48,554 nucleotides of DNA from Coxiellaceae bacterium (GCA_029212925.1 JARGOB010000021.1:1-48554), one strand, 5' to 3'; counted from the first letter of the stretch, positions 27,109-36,289 are shown. The notes: a model not told the origin generated them from the sequence alone. A program made the numbers and translations.

Positions 27109-28539
27109 ATGTCGCGCATTTTTTTATTATATGATCAAGCATTTCATCGGGAATTTACCGAGAAGGCGTTGCGTACATTTCAACTGGCTGTGAAGTTGCT
27201 GGTGTCTTCTGAGCGCCCACGTCCCGATGCCGAAGATATTATCCCAGTGTTGCATCAAATGTCTGTATTTGAATTTGGACCGATGTTTAAGCGGCTTGGT
27301 GTTGAGGAGCTAGGCAGCTTTATTACGACGATGGGTTACTACTTTGAAGCGTTAATTACCAGTAAAGATGACCCCTTGTTAGTCAGTGTGGTAGCTAAAA
27401 TGAAACGTGACTCAGGTGTTGTTGCCTCTGACGACCCTGATGAAATTGCTGATGAAGTGACGCGTGCACGTTATCAATTAGTGACAGTGATTAGTGTGCT
27501 CACATTATATGAGCCTGGGCGTGGCTTTAACCAATTAGCAAAATTATATCCCGTTCACTATCGCGAGTTGGCCGCATTGCACGCGATGAAATTTCATTTG
27601 CAACAAGATTATATGGCGGTACAAGCTAATTATGAAGGTTTTGCCTATTCATTTTTAAAGCGTGAAAGTTCAATTCAAGTAAAAATAGACGCGTTGAACG
27701 CAGGTTTATTGGCACTGTATGCTCGATTACAAAAAAAATTAGCGATGGACCAATCGGTTGGTAATTTTGTCGGCAGGCTTACTTTTAGCAAAGACGCAAA
27801 GCCGAGAAAGCGCTGGCCCAACTGGCAGAAAAAAATTGAAGCGCAAATGGAAGCAAAGCAGTTGGCGATTAGCAAGCAAAATGAAGCAATGAAAACGTTG
27901 CACCAACACAAAGTCGAATACGCAAATCGACAGCGGGAGTTAGCGGCAAAGATCGGACGCAATGAAGAAGCATTGGTGTCCACAGTATTTTTAATGGGTG
28001 TCTATGAGCGAGTTGCACAGCGAGTTAGTGGTGAAGCAGCTGCTGCATTACCTGAAGCATCAGCAGCAGAAGATAAGACGGCGTATGTGCGGTGGATGGC
28101 ACAGTTTATAGCGAGCACTGTCGTGAAAGACACCACGAAAACAGTAGAGCGAATTGAAGCAAAGCGGCATGAGCAAGTGAGAGTGGAAGAGGTGCGTCAG
28201 TTGGCGCATGGTGTTGCCGAGGGTGCAATACGCAGCATGTTGGTGTATCACGCATGTATGGCACCGCAACTAACAGTGGCAGAACTAACTTCTCCTTCCT
28301 CACCGCCTGCAGCAGTTGGTGAGGGAAGTTCAGCTACTGGCCGTGGCCACGGCCTTGGTCTATTTCGCGCATTATCACTCTTTTCAGGTGGGGGCACTCC
28401 TCCGCCGCCGAGTCCTTCTGTGGCACTGTCGGATGATGGCGGCTGGGGGCATTCCGATGAAGAGCCAAGCAGCGATGCTGAAACGGAGGGGGATGAGAGC
28501 CCATCTTTCTGGTTGAGACTCGGTGCAAGGTTTCACTAA
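27109..28539 (+). CDS. Unknown coiled-coil protein, member A of a local paralogous family
   Basis: A 476-residue protein of unrecognised family. The start at MSRIFLLYD is preferred: AGAGG lies 6 bases upstream and the sequence then aligns with the neighbour at 28671 (MSRAYLLGD). An in-frame ATG at 27010 would add 33 residues. Residues 41-75 (AEDIIPVLHQ to SFITTM) and 147-158 (YPVHYRELAALH) are shared with the proteins at 28671 and 31274. Residues about 185-310 look like a long coiled coil. The C-terminal 80 residues are Gly/Ser/Pro-rich, then strongly acidic (SDEEPSSDAETEGDE). That kind of tail occurs in type IV-secreted effectors, but secretion is not shown. It is divergent from the cystathionine operon. 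Confidence 0.7.
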   Translation: MSRIFLLYDQAFHREFTEKALRTFQLAVKLLVSSERPRPDAEDIIPVLHQMSVFEFGPMFKRLGVEELGSFITTMGYYFEALITSKDDPLLVSVVAKMKRDSGVVASDDPDEIADEVTRARYQLVTVISVLTLYEPGRGFNQLAKLYPVHYRELAALHAMKFHLQQDYMAVQANYEGFAYSFLKRESSIQVKIDALNAGLLALYARLQKKLAMDQSVGNFVGRLTFSKDAKPRKRWPNWQKKIEAQMEAKQLAISKQNEAMKTLHQHKVEYANRQRELAAKIGRNEEALVSTVFLMGVYERVAQRVSGEAAAALPEASAAEDKTAYVRWMAQFIASTVVKDTTKTVERIEAKRHEQVRVEEVRQLAHGVAEGAIRSMLVYHACMAPQLTVAELTSPSSPPAAVGEGSSATGRGHGLGLFRALSLFSGGGTPPPPSPSVALSDDGGWGHSDEEPSSDAETEGDESPSFWLRLGARFH

Positions 28540-28670
28540 TATTCATTAATATCAATAAGATAGTTGTTGATAAGTGACGACGCAGCCAGCAATTGATTAA
28601 ATATTAGACAGCATACTCCGGATGTGATAAAAAGTACGTTTAGTGTATATAAGCGATGGTTTTTGTATCA

Positions 28671-29705
28671 ATGTCTAGAGCGTATTTATTAGGTGATCCG
28701 AAGTTTGATGAGACGTTTTTGCTAACGGCTTTAGCAGCGTATGTTGAGGCATATGATGCTGCTTTAGCTGAGGCTCGCGAAAAAAAGATGGGTGGTATTG
28801 GTGCTGATGATATTGCGAGCCATTTAGATAGGACCGTGACAGTAAATTTTCGTGAGTTAATTAAAAACTTTGCGGGTAAACAGCTGGATCTGCTGATGGA
28901 AACACTATTTCAATCATACCTCGATGTTAATGACCAAGCACCAGCGTTGGTAGCATGCCTGCCTGCACTTATTGAGCGAGGAGGATTTACAGATCCGTTA
29001 GATGCTGTAGAGCCGCTCCAACGTTCGAGGGCTATTTATTATATAACCGAATCGTACGCCAAATTTTTTATTAATTTGGGTGATATTTTCCCTGCTGATT
29101 TAAAGGCTTTGGCCTTAAAGCACAGTGCCTTATTTGATTTAAAGAATTTGCGACAGCCTGCTAAAGACAGGTTAGACATAAAAGAAAAATTTGTTAGGCT
29201 AAATGCCAAAGTTTTACAACTAAAAATTGCTGATAAAAAAGATGAATTGCAAAAGAAGCTTGAAACATTGTATATAGAAAAAAGTAAATGCAGTGGTTCA
29301 GCAACATCAAGCAACAAAGCATTTAAATTATCTTGCCAGATTGATACAACAGAATATCAATTGCAACTATTAGAATATGCTGACTATGAAACCTTTCCTG
29401 AGATTTATGAGTTACAACAAGCAATAGATAAAAATATACGAGAGATTAATCATTATCGGCAGGAGGTGGGGAATGTCGATGATGAAATATCCGATGTTAC
29501 TTATGAAGCAGATGCAAGATTTTTTCGGTCTAGTCAACGAGCGAGAATAAAAGATCGTTCGACTGCTTATCATGGCGGCCGACATTCGCCAAGTGATGCA
29601 ACAACAAGGGCGCGATCAGGTGCGCTATTGAGTGAGGCAGTTTTTGATGATCCTGATTGTGAAACGTCAGATGATGAAAGAGCTGCTGAATTTAGGCCTA
29701 CATAG
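28671..29705 (+). CDS. Unknown coiled-coil protein, member B of a local paralogous family
   Basis: A 344-residue protein of unrecognised family. The start at MSRAYLLGD is chosen by alignment with member A; an ATG 15 bases upstream is also possible, and neither has a clear Shine-Dalgarno sequence. The ADDIASHLDR segment (45-54) and FPADLKALALKH (140-151) are the family blocks. Residues about 165-290 are rich in Lys, Glu and Leu and predict as a coiled coil. The tail is Arg/Ser-rich, then acidic (DDPDCETSDDERAAE). It lies 131 bases after member A on the same strand and may share its transcript. No membrane segment is seen. Confidence 0.7.
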   Translation: MSRAYLLGDPKFDETFLLTALAAYVEAYDAALAEAREKKMGGIGADDIASHLDRTVTVNFRELIKNFAGKQLDLLMETLFQSYLDVNDQAPALVACLPALIERGGFTDPLDAVEPLQRSRAIYYITESYAKFFINLGDIFPADLKALALKHSALFDLKNLRQPAKDRLDIKEKFVRLNAKVLQLKIADKKDELQKKLETLYIEKSKCSGSATSSNKAFKLSCQIDTTEYQLQLLEYADYETFPEIYELQQAIDKNIREINHYRQEVGNVDDEISDVTYEADARFFRSSQRARIKDRSTAYHGGRHSPSDATTRARSGALLSEAVFDDPDCETSDDERAAEFRPT

Positions 29706-29741
29706 TTGATTGCCGTATAAGTGCGCAAGTTAGATTAGCGA

Positions 29742-29755
29742 AGTACAATTGTACT
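29742..29755. promoter_or_regulatory. 14-base perfect palindrome between converging genes
   Basis: AGTACAATTGTACT is fully self-complementary. It lies between the end of member B and the end of the aminotransferase gene. It may be a protein-binding site or chance; it is too AT-rich to be a strong terminator. Confidence 0.25.
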
Positions 29756-29801
29756 GTCAATGTCTAATTATACAATTCAAAATAATTTGATCTAAAGTGT
29801 T

Positions 29802-31103
29802 TTAGCTGCAAGCAATGGTGTCATTTTTTGCCATCAATGCCGATAACTGCTGACAGGCTGCCACGATATCTGGTAGTGCCTGTTGGGCAAATTGTTTTGG
29901 ATCAATATTGCGATCATTTTGATACATGTCGAGAGCTTTACCGCCATCAAAATCCACCGCGGCAATGCGCAAACACAGTTGTTCGGCCGGCATGCCAAAT
30001 GCGCTGCCAGGTAAGGCGGCAATACTGGCGTGTTGTAATAACCACAAGGCCAATTGATTGCTATCGGTAACACCTACTTCTGCTAAGTGCGCCTGATGGG
30101 GTTTAAAGTCAGGCATTAAATAAAAGGCGCCTTGCGGGCGTGGGCAATCGATATGATTATCAACCAAGCATTGATAAATCGTTTCACTTGCGATTTTTTG
30201 AATCGCTACCCTATCAGTAAAGCCATCACGTAATTGATCGAAGTTTTGATAAGCAGTAACGGCGGCATATTGAATCGGTGCACTAACACAGCTAAAAGTT
30301 TCGCTGATCAGTGTTGACCATGGTGCCATCAAGGTGGATGTTAAGTTATCAGGCACAATGCAAACACCTAAGCGATAACCACCGGCGCCAAATAATTTTG
30401 ATAAACCCGCAGTGACTAATGTGCCTTCGGGGTAGCAGTGCGCCAGGCTATGACTGAATTGATGATTGAATTCTACTTTAGCGTAAATCTCATCAGAGAT
30501 AACCAACACATTGTGTCGACGGCACACCTCGGTGAGCTGTTCTAAGTTTTGTTGGCTGTAAATCGTACCGGTTGGGTTGTTCGGTGAATTTAAAATAAGC
30601 ATTTTTGTGCCGGGCACTTGGCTTTGTTGACAAGCCTGCTCTAATTCATCGGCTGTTAAGCAATAGCTATTGGCGCTATCGGTTTGTATATAGCGGTAAG
30701 GCTTACCCAGTAATTGGGCTTGCGGTGCATAGCTCACCCAGCTCGGTGCAGGGAGGAGTAATTCACCCGGGATCAGATACAGCAAGTTGTAGATCAGTTC
30801 TTTACTGCCAGGGCCAATTACCACTTGCGAACCTTCGATATCGAAATTAAACTCTTGCAGGTAATATTCAGCCACGGCATCACGTAATTCAGCTAAACCC
30901 AGGCTAGGTAAGTACTGTTTTTTGTCGGCATTGCGTTGTAACGAACGTACAATTAGTTCAGGTACTGGAAATGGCGACTGACCAAAACCCCAATGATAGA
31001 CGTTTTGACCTTCTTGCCTGAGTTGCATCACCTGTTGATTAATGGCCAAAGTGGCGGAAGCTGAGAGTTTTGCAAGTTGCGGATTTAATGAGAGTTTAGC
31101 CAC
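29802..31103 (-). CDS. Class I/II pyridoxal-phosphate aminotransferase
   Basis: A 433-residue fold-type I aminotransferase. NSPNNPTG, ISDEIYAKVEF, the PLP-lysine region GLSKLFGAGGYRLG and the C-terminal Arg segment LCLRIAAVDFDG are in the usual order. The start is set at the GTG (VAKLSLNPQL) because AAGGAG lies 8 bases before it. The ATG at 31121 would place that ribosome site inside the gene. The substrate is not clear; aspartate or aromatic amino acids are typical. It is divergent from member C at 31274. Confidence 0.88.
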   Translation of the reverse strand: MAKLSLNPQLAKLSASATLAINQQVMQLRQEGQNVYHWGFGQSPFPVPELIVRSLQRNADKKQYLPSLGLAELRDAVAEYYLQEFNFDIEGSQVVIGPGSKELIYNLLYLIPGELLLPAPSWVSYAPQAQLLGKPYRYIQTDSANSYCLTADELEQACQQSQVPGTKMLILNSPNNPTGTIYSQQNLEQLTEVCRRHNVLVISDEIYAKVEFNHQFSHSLAHCYPEGTLVTAGLSKLFGAGGYRLGVCIVPDNLTSTLMAPWSTLISETFSCVSAPIQYAAVTAYQNFDQLRDGFTDRVAIQKIASETIYQCLVDNHIDCPRPQGAFYLMPDFKPHQAHLAEVGVTDSNQLALWLLQHASIAALPGSAFGMPAEQLCLRIAAVDFDGGKALDMYQNDRNIDPKQFAQQALPDIVAACQQLSALMAKNDTIACS

Positions 31104-31273
31104 GGACCGATCTCCTTTCATCAGTGGGGTCGAACCCTGCCATTGTAGACAGATAAAGAAACATTAACAACACATTAAAAGCGCATATTTGGTTTGCATA
31201 AAGTGCTGCTAAATAATACATTACCCTGGAGAACATATATAAATAAATAGCAGGTTTTTTGCTGGGGAGAGCC

Positions 31274-32956
31274 ATGTTGAATAAATCACAGATTCAAGTG
31301 AGAGTTATGTTGCGTGATATAGCGCGTATTATAACTTTGCCTATAGCCGAGCAAGCGGCATTAGAAGCGCAGTATCGCGCAATCGATCCAAATTATGAAG
31401 CAAAGGTTGCACACGCACTTGAGCGCGATAAGGGGTTAGGTGCTGAAGATATGGTGCCCTTTGTGGCTTTAGTGGTTCGTGGAAAGTACGGTCCTCAAAT
31501 GCAGCAATGGTCTGCTGATCAGTGGCATGACCTATTTGAAGAATTACGCATAATGAACAGTTATGCTGGTGTCGATGGTGATGGCATGGGTTATACAGGC
31601 ACTATGCTTTCTTCAGCATTTACTGCTCCTACAACCGAACAAGAACGCCGTTTATTTGTTAGCGATGACATGGCAGCTTTTTATCGTTTGTTGGTTGAAC
31701 GCCATACAGCTATCGGTTTGCTTGAGTCGAGCTTTATGACGGGTACTGGTCATGCTGCTATGAAAATCAATAGTCAAGCCTGGTTAGAGCACTCTTCTGT
31801 AGAGCTTTTACCTGCAGATTTTGATCTGATGATTGCTGTGCATAAAGATAACGGTAATGGTGTTGAGGCGTTGAATGAACACCAGCGTGCGGTATACGAT
31901 ATCTTACGAACAAATTCTCACTTCAAGGTAGGTGATGATGTTGAGAAAACTAAACTAGCGCAGTTAGATGAGTTGCAACGATTACAGCGGCTAGCTGCAT
32001 TGCGTTATGCGCCAGTGATAAAGTCTATGCAGCAAGAGCACCAGACACTCACCAAATCCATGACTGCATTGCAGCAATATGCTAATGCATTAATGGATCG
32101 TGGTTATTTTAGAGAAGCGGTGAATATTAAGTCTTATGTGGGTGCTATAAGCGGATATTCAAAACACGCTACTGAAACCTATACCGCATTGCAGCAGGCA
32201 GAGAAAGCATTAGCGAAAGCGAAAGAAGCCGATGAGCCGTCTTGCCAGGTTGAAGTGAATCGTAGACAAGCAGAGTATAAAGCGGCATATACTAAAATGC
32301 ATGCGGCTATGAAGATGTTCCATAAATCCGAACAAGTGCGTGATGTTAACAAGCTTGCGCGGCAGCCACGTAATGGCAATCGCAAAACCTTGCAGATTTT
32401 TTTACAAGTGGCGCAAACGTTATCAGTTGTTGGTGGCCTGTATGGTGCCTATCGCCTGGCTAAAGGTAAGCGTTATGCCTGGTATGATGTGACGAAAAGA
32501 AATGGACATAACCGTACACACTCCGCTGATTTGTTAGATAAGGTGCAAAATGCAGCAGAAGCAAATGGTGCCGTGCAATCGTCTAAATCGTCTCATCCGG
32601 CAATCGATGTAATGGCGAAAAATCGACAGCAGTATATCGCAAGACAAACTACTCCTAGGGGTAAATCGCGATTGCAGGCGGTAAATGATTTAGAGGCTCA
32701 AGTGGCTGACGCGTTAGCGCGCAATGGTCAGGTGCCTAATGCAGATGTATCTCCGGCATCAACACCTACATCGGTTGCGACGACTGGTTCATTTAGCTCG
32801 GTTGCCGTGTCGAGTGATGGCGGCGGCGGTTATTCCCCTCGTTTTGTTGGTGGTGCGTCTCCCAAAAGGGTCGAAACTGTTGAAGCAAAAACAACTCGTG
32901 CAGTCAGTTATGCTGACGCGGTGAGAAATGTTAGGCCTGGTGGTTGTGGCGCGTAA
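31274..32956 (+). CDS. Unknown coiled-coil protein, member C of a local paralogous family
   Basis: A 560-residue protein of unrecognised family. The ATG at 31274 is chosen because TGGGGAGAG lies just upstream; the TTG at 31259 is unlikely. GAEDMVPFVALVV (56-68) with a nearby YGP, and LPADFDLMIAVH (179-190), match members A and B. A coiled coil covers about 215-355. A hydrophobic stretch near 368-390 (VAQTLSVVGGLYGAYRLA) could insert into a membrane. The C-terminal 120 residues are Ser/Thr/Gly/Pro-rich and disordered-looking. The leader TGGGGAGAG-NN-ATG is identical in layout to that of the unknown gene at 35082. A role in host interaction is inference. Confidence 0.7.
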   Translation: MLNKSQIQVRVMLRDIARIITLPIAEQAALEAQYRAIDPNYEAKVAHALERDKGLGAEDMVPFVALVVRGKYGPQMQQWSADQWHDLFEELRIMNSYAGVDGDGMGYTGTMLSSAFTAPTTEQERRLFVSDDMAAFYRLLVERHTAIGLLESSFMTGTGHAAMKINSQAWLEHSSVELLPADFDLMIAVHKDNGNGVEALNEHQRAVYDILRTNSHFKVGDDVEKTKLAQLDELQRLQRLAALRYAPVIKSMQQEHQTLTKSMTALQQYANALMDRGYFREAVNIKSYVGAISGYSKHATETYTALQQAEKALAKAKEADEPSCQVEVNRRQAEYKAAYTKMHAAMKMFHKSEQVRDVNKLARQPRNGNRKTLQIFLQVAQTLSVVGGLYGAYRLAKGKRYAWYDVTKRNGHNRTHSADLLDKVQNAAEANGAVQSSKSSHPAIDVMAKNRQQYIARQTTPRGKSRLQAVNDLEAQVADALARNGQVPNADVSPASTPTSVATTGSFSSVAVSSDGGGGYSPRFVGGASPKRVETVEAKTTRAVSYADAVRNVRPGGCGA

Positions 32957-32968
32957 GTCACTGTTAGC

Positions 32969-32997
32969 TTTCCAGATTTAATCTAATCGACTACACT
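32969..32997 (+). promoter_or_regulatory. Probable sigma70-type promoter of acs
   Basis: TTTCCA (32969-32974, 4 of 6 to consensus) and TACACT (32992-32997, 4 of 6) are separated by exactly 17 bases. Transcription would begin at about 33003-33005. That is inside the terminator stem, so the acs mRNA would lack the full hairpin. Confidence 0.5.
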
Positions 32998-33024
32998 AAT
33001 GCCTCCCACATGGAGGCATTTTTT
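32998..33024 (+). terminator. Intrinsic terminator of member C, overlapping the acs ribosome-binding site
   Basis: Arms AATGCCTCC (32998-33006) and GGAGGCATT (33012-33020) enclose CACAT and run into six T (33019-33024). The GGAGG of the right arm is also the Shine-Dalgarno sequence of acs, 8 bases before its ATG at 33025. Confidence 0.8.
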
Positions 33025-34947
33025 ATGGATGAGCAGGGTAAAAGCTATAAGACTGGATGCCGGATCGAGTCCGGCATGACAAAGGCTGGATGCCGGATCG
33101 AGTCCGGCATGACAGGTTACGCATACTCTATTGAAAAACCCGACGATTTTTGGCGCGATGTCGCTCAACGTTTGGATTGGATCGAGCCGTTTATCACCAC
33201 ATTTTCCGGTGATATGGCCAAAGGTGATATCCGTTGGTTTGAGCAGGGTAAACTTAATGTCACACTGAGCTGTATCGACCGGCATCTCGCCAAGCATGGC
33301 GAAAAAACCGCCATTCTATGGGTCGGTGATGAGCCGGGTGTTGAGCGTCGTATTAGTTTTAATCAGTTATATGAATCGGTTTGTCGTTTTGCCAACTTAT
33401 TAAAATCTCGTGGTATTAAAAAAGGTGATCGCGTTTGTATTTATATGCCGATGATTCCTGAAGCGGCATTTGCTATGTTAGCGTGCGCGCGTATTGGCGC
33501 AATTCATTCGGTGGTGTTTGCTGGGTTTTCAGCTGATGCATTAAAGAGCCGCATCTTAGATGCCGATTGTCACTGTGTGATCACAGCCGATGTTGGTCAG
33601 CGCGGTGGTAAAACGGTGGCAATTAAAACCGCCGTCGATGAAGCGTTGCAAGTGTGTGATAACGTGCACAGTGTGATTGTTGTAAAGCAATCGGATCAAT
33701 GCGAGTGGGTAGCTGATAGAGATGTTGATTACTATCAAGCAGTACAGCAGATGGATGTTGATTGCCCGCCAGAAGTGATGGATGCTGAAGATCCACTCTT
33801 TATATTATATACCTCGGGTTCCACCGGAAAGCCAAAGGGGGTGTTGCATACCACAGCGGGGTACTTATTATATGCCAGCTTTACGCACCAAGAAATTTTC
33901 GATCTTAAAGATGATGATGTGTATTGGTGCACGGCTGATGTTGGTTGGATTACCGGTCACTCTTATATCGTGTATGGACCATTATGCAATGCGACTACCA
34001 CGGTCATGTTTGAAGGGATACCGACATACCCTACATCAGAGCGTTGTTGGCAAATTGTAGATGACTATCAAGTCAGTATTTTTTACACGGCACCGACAGC
34101 GATTCGTGCTTTGATGTGTTCGGGTGACCAACCGTTGCAATCAACGCAGCGTGATAGTTTGCGAATCTTAGGCACGGTCGGCGAACCGATTAATCCTGAG
34201 GCGTGGCAGTGGTATCACGACAAGGTCGGCAACGGCCGTTGTCGGGTGATTGATACCTGGTGGCAAACTGAGACCGGCGGTGCGATGATTGTGCCGATGA
34301 CCGATGAGATCATTCCGGGGGCGGCGATGAACCCCTTTTACGGTGTTGCGCCTGCATTATTAGATAATGAGGGAGTGGAGATAACGGGAGCGCATGAAGG
34401 ATATTTGGTAGTAAAGAAACCGTGGCCGGGGATGATGCGGAGTGTGTATGGTGATCATCAACGTTTTATTGATACCTATTTAACTCAGTTTCCTGGGTGT
34501 TATTGCACGGGTGATGGCGCTAAAAGAGATGAGCAAGGTAATTACACCATTACTGGCCGAGTGGATGATGTATTGAATGTGTCGGGTCATCGATTGGGTA
34601 CCGCTGAAATCGAAAGTGCTTTAGTGTTGCAGCCGGAAGTGGCGGAAGCGGCAGTGGTTGGTTTTCCACATGACATCAAAGGTGAGGGCATTTATGCCTA
34701 TGTTACCTTGATGCAAGGGCAAACAGCCGATGACAGGTTACAGCAACAATTAGTGCAAGCGGTGCGTAAGGAAATTGGCCCGATTGCCACTATTGATCAT
34801 ATTCACTTTACCAGTGCTTTGCCTAAAACCCGTTCAGGTAAGATTATGCGTCGTATCTTGCGTAAAATCGCCGCCGGTTTGCCGGATGAAATGGGTGATA
34901 TATCGACACTGGCTAACCCGGAGTGTGTATCAGCATTGCTTGAGTAA
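33025..34947 (+). CDS. acs: Acetyl-coenzyme A synthetase
   Basis: A 640-residue AMP-forming ligase that makes acetyl-CoA from acetate, ATP and Co[12 protein letters not shown] is the P-loop, WWQTETGG the adenine/acetate region, [20 protein letters not shown] the hinge, and TRSGKIMRR carries the catalytic Lys606. The family part begins at [12 protein letters not shown]. Before it lie 11-residue units [11 protein letters not shown] and [11 protein letters not shown], translated from two palindromic repeats inserted in frame. The ATG at 33025 has GGAGG 8 bases upstream; the ATG at 33010 would lie inside the terminator stem. The Lys could be controlled by acetylation as in other Acs proteins. Confidence 0.93.
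   Translation: MDEQGKSYKTGCRIESGMTKAGCRIESGMTGYAYSIEKPDDFWRDVAQRLDWIEPFITTFSGDMAKGDIRWFEQGKLNVTLSCIDRHLAKHGEKTAILWVGDEPGVERRISFNQLYESVCRFANLLKSRGIKKGDRVCIYMPMIPEAAFAMLACARIGAIHSVVFAGFSADALKSRILDADCHCVITADVGQRGGKTVAIKTAVDEALQVCDNVHSVIVVKQSDQCEWVADRDVDYYQAVQQMDVDCPPEVMDAEDPLFILYTSGSTGKPKGVLHTTAGYLLYASFTHQEIFDLKDDDVYWCTADVGWITGHSYIVYGPLCNATTTVMFEGIPTYPTSERCWQIVDDYQVSIFYTAPTAIRALMCSGDQPLQSTQRDSLRILGTVGEPINPEAWQWYHDKVGNGRCRVIDTWWQTETGGAMIVPMTDEIIPGAAMNPFYGVAPALLDNEGVEITGAHEGYLVVKKPWPGMMRSVYGDHQRFIDTYLTQFPGCYCTGDGAKRDEQGNYTITGRVDDVLNVSGHRLGTAEIESALVLQPEVAEAAVVGFPHDIKGEGIYAYVTLMQGQTADDRLQQQLVQAVRKEIGPIATIDHIHFTSALPKTRSGKIMRRILRKIAAGLPDEMGDISTLANPECVSALLE
33053..33114 (+). repeat. Two tandem palindromic repeats inside acs
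   Basis: Two identical 29-base units (33053-33081 and 33086-33114) begin CTGGATGCCGG and end TCCGGCATGACA, repeating with a 33-base period. Each is a hairpin, TGCCGGA over TCCGGCA. The 33-base spacing keeps frame and adds 11 residues per copy to the Acs N-terminus. The complementary strand reads the HAGLDPASS peptide often produced by such repeats in other genomes. Confidence 0.9.
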
Positions 34948-34955
34948 CAATTAGG

Positions 34956-34977
34956 CTTAAATTTAATAAATTCTTAA
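34956..34977. promoter_or_regulatory. TTAA half-sites upstream of the gene at 35082
   Basis: TTAA at 34963 and CTTAA at 34973 have their TTAA cores 11 bases apart. This is the spacing of the PmrA box (cTTAA-N2-TT-N2-cTTAA) known upstream of Legionella and Coxiella effector genes. The central TT is AA here, so this is only a partial match in AT-rich DNA. Confidence 0.25.
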
Positions 34978-35081
34978 TACTTGATTGGTACACTGCCGAT
35001 CACTAAATCAATATAAATGAACAGACTATATGAGCGTTTAGGGGTAAACGTTCATTGATGTAGATTGCCTTGGGGAGAGAA

Positions 35082-36245
35082 ATGAGACCAGCACGTACCA
35101 TTATGAATGAGCTGTTAGTGCTAACTAACAATATGTACAGAGATAGACCATTTTCCAGGCATGCCAGGCCGACGACTTCGTTAAAGCATGAGCTTAGGCA
35201 TTTAACCGCAACGCGTTGTACCCGACAGCCTGACGATGAAAACCAGCGTAATGTGCTGAATGCCACAAAGCTAAGGCAAGCAATCCGTGCTTGTCGTGAT
35301 CTGCATTCCGGTTTTCATCTGCGCCGCAGAGCATCGCGTGCGAAACTATTGCGCTTATTAACTGATCTGGAAAAGCATTTACATGCTAATGATGGTAATG
35401 GCAGTCACGATCTTGCCACTTACGTTGTGGAGCAACAAGCAAAACGAGCTAGGGCTAAACGCCGAAAACAAGTGTATAGCCACCTAATACGAGGTTTAGA
35501 CTTTAATCGCACACATCAATTGTTTAAAACCTTTAAAAGTGATGATGCCGCTGAGGCTGATTTAGCACTGTTAGATCAATTGTATCTTCAGCAAAACCAA
35601 GGCCTTTACAGAGAGTTTCATGATCGCCGGCTGCAAGATGCGCTGTCTTTCCAGCCAGAGTTGCTTCGTGGGCTGCTCGATAGAACCATAACGGTGGATG
35701 AGATACGCGCTTCCTATATCACTTCCACATTTGAGCGAATAGAAGGGCGTGGTATCAACCAAGCTAATATTGCAATATTGGCGTTTAAAAAACTGGCCAA
35801 GGGACTGCCTGATCTAGAGAAGTCGCACTTGATGTCAAAATTCACCTATAGAACAACTTTTACAACAGAAGCGGTGGAGGCTTTTGAACGTTTACTTAGC
35901 TACCCTAAGGCTTTAAGTGATTTAGATGATCGTGGCGTTCAGCGTAATATTAAAAGCCCAGCTGCTTTACATCAGTACATTGATGCTTACGAAGAAGAGC
36001 TTGTAGCTGCTTTCGATCGTTATGCTGATGAACTTGCTGGTGTTGAGGTGGCACTTGAGTGTGCTTCACCCGTTCCACCAGCTGATTCGCCTCGTGATTA
36101 TAGGCAACCTGCTTCACCATCAACAGTGGCACAAACTCTGCCTTACCGCATGATGACCGGTGGTGCGCCTAAGGAACCATCGATAGCTCGCTGCAGTGAG
36201 CAACGGGAAGTGCTTGTCTCTGGATCACGGTTTACATTTAGCTAG
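35082..36245 (+). CDS. Unknown Arg-rich helical protein, candidate effector
   Basis: A 387-residue protein of unrecognised family. The ATG at 35082 is preceded by TGGGGAGAG with the same 2-base gap as the gene at 31274; a TTG at 35070 is unlikely. The N-terminal third is strongly basic (LRRRASRAKLLRLL, KRARAKRRKQ) and the rest is helical. LDRTITV recalls LDRTVTV of the protein at 28671, and a following LP-acidic-Leu stretch is vaguely similar, so a distant link to that family is possible but weak. The tail from about 325 is Pro/Ser-rich. There is no signal peptide or membrane helix. It stands alone between acs and the RND genes. Confidence 0.65.
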   Translation: MRPARTIMNELLVLTNNMYRDRPFSRHARPTTSLKHELRHLTATRCTRQPDDENQRNVLNATKLRQAIRACRDLHSGFHLRRRASRAKLLRLLTDLEKHLHANDGNGSHDLATYVVEQQAKRARAKRRKQVYSHLIRGLDFNRTHQLFKTFKSDDAAEADLALLDQLYLQQNQGLYREFHDRRLQDALSFQPELLRGLLDRTITVDEIRASYITSTFERIEGRGINQANIAILAFKKLAKGLPDLEKSHLMSKFTYRTTFTTEAVEAFERLLSYPKALSDLDDRGVQRNIKSPAALHQYIDAYEEELVAAFDRYADELAGVEVALECASPVPPADSPRDYRQPASPSTVAQTLPYRMMTGGAPKEPSIARCSEQREVLVSGSRFTFS

Positions 36246-36267
36246 ATAAAAACGATAGCTATGCTTG

Positions 36268-36289
36268 AGCTTGGTTCTAACACCAAGCT
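36268..36289 (+). terminator. Weak hairpin after the 35082 gene
   Basis: Arms AGCTTGGT and ACCAAGCT enclose six bases. It lies 23 bases after the stop but has no T-run, so it may act only as a weak or Rho-assisted end. Confidence 0.35.

Noticed and set aside
26966..27142. 59-residue N-terminal extension of cystathionine beta-synthase
   Set aside because: It is Cys-rich, unlike the family, and a GAGGA site precedes the ATG at 26965.
32983..33297. Minus-strand reading frame containing two HAGLDPASS units
   Set aside because: It is the complement of the acs start region. This peptide is a known by-product of palindromic repeats and has no independent support.
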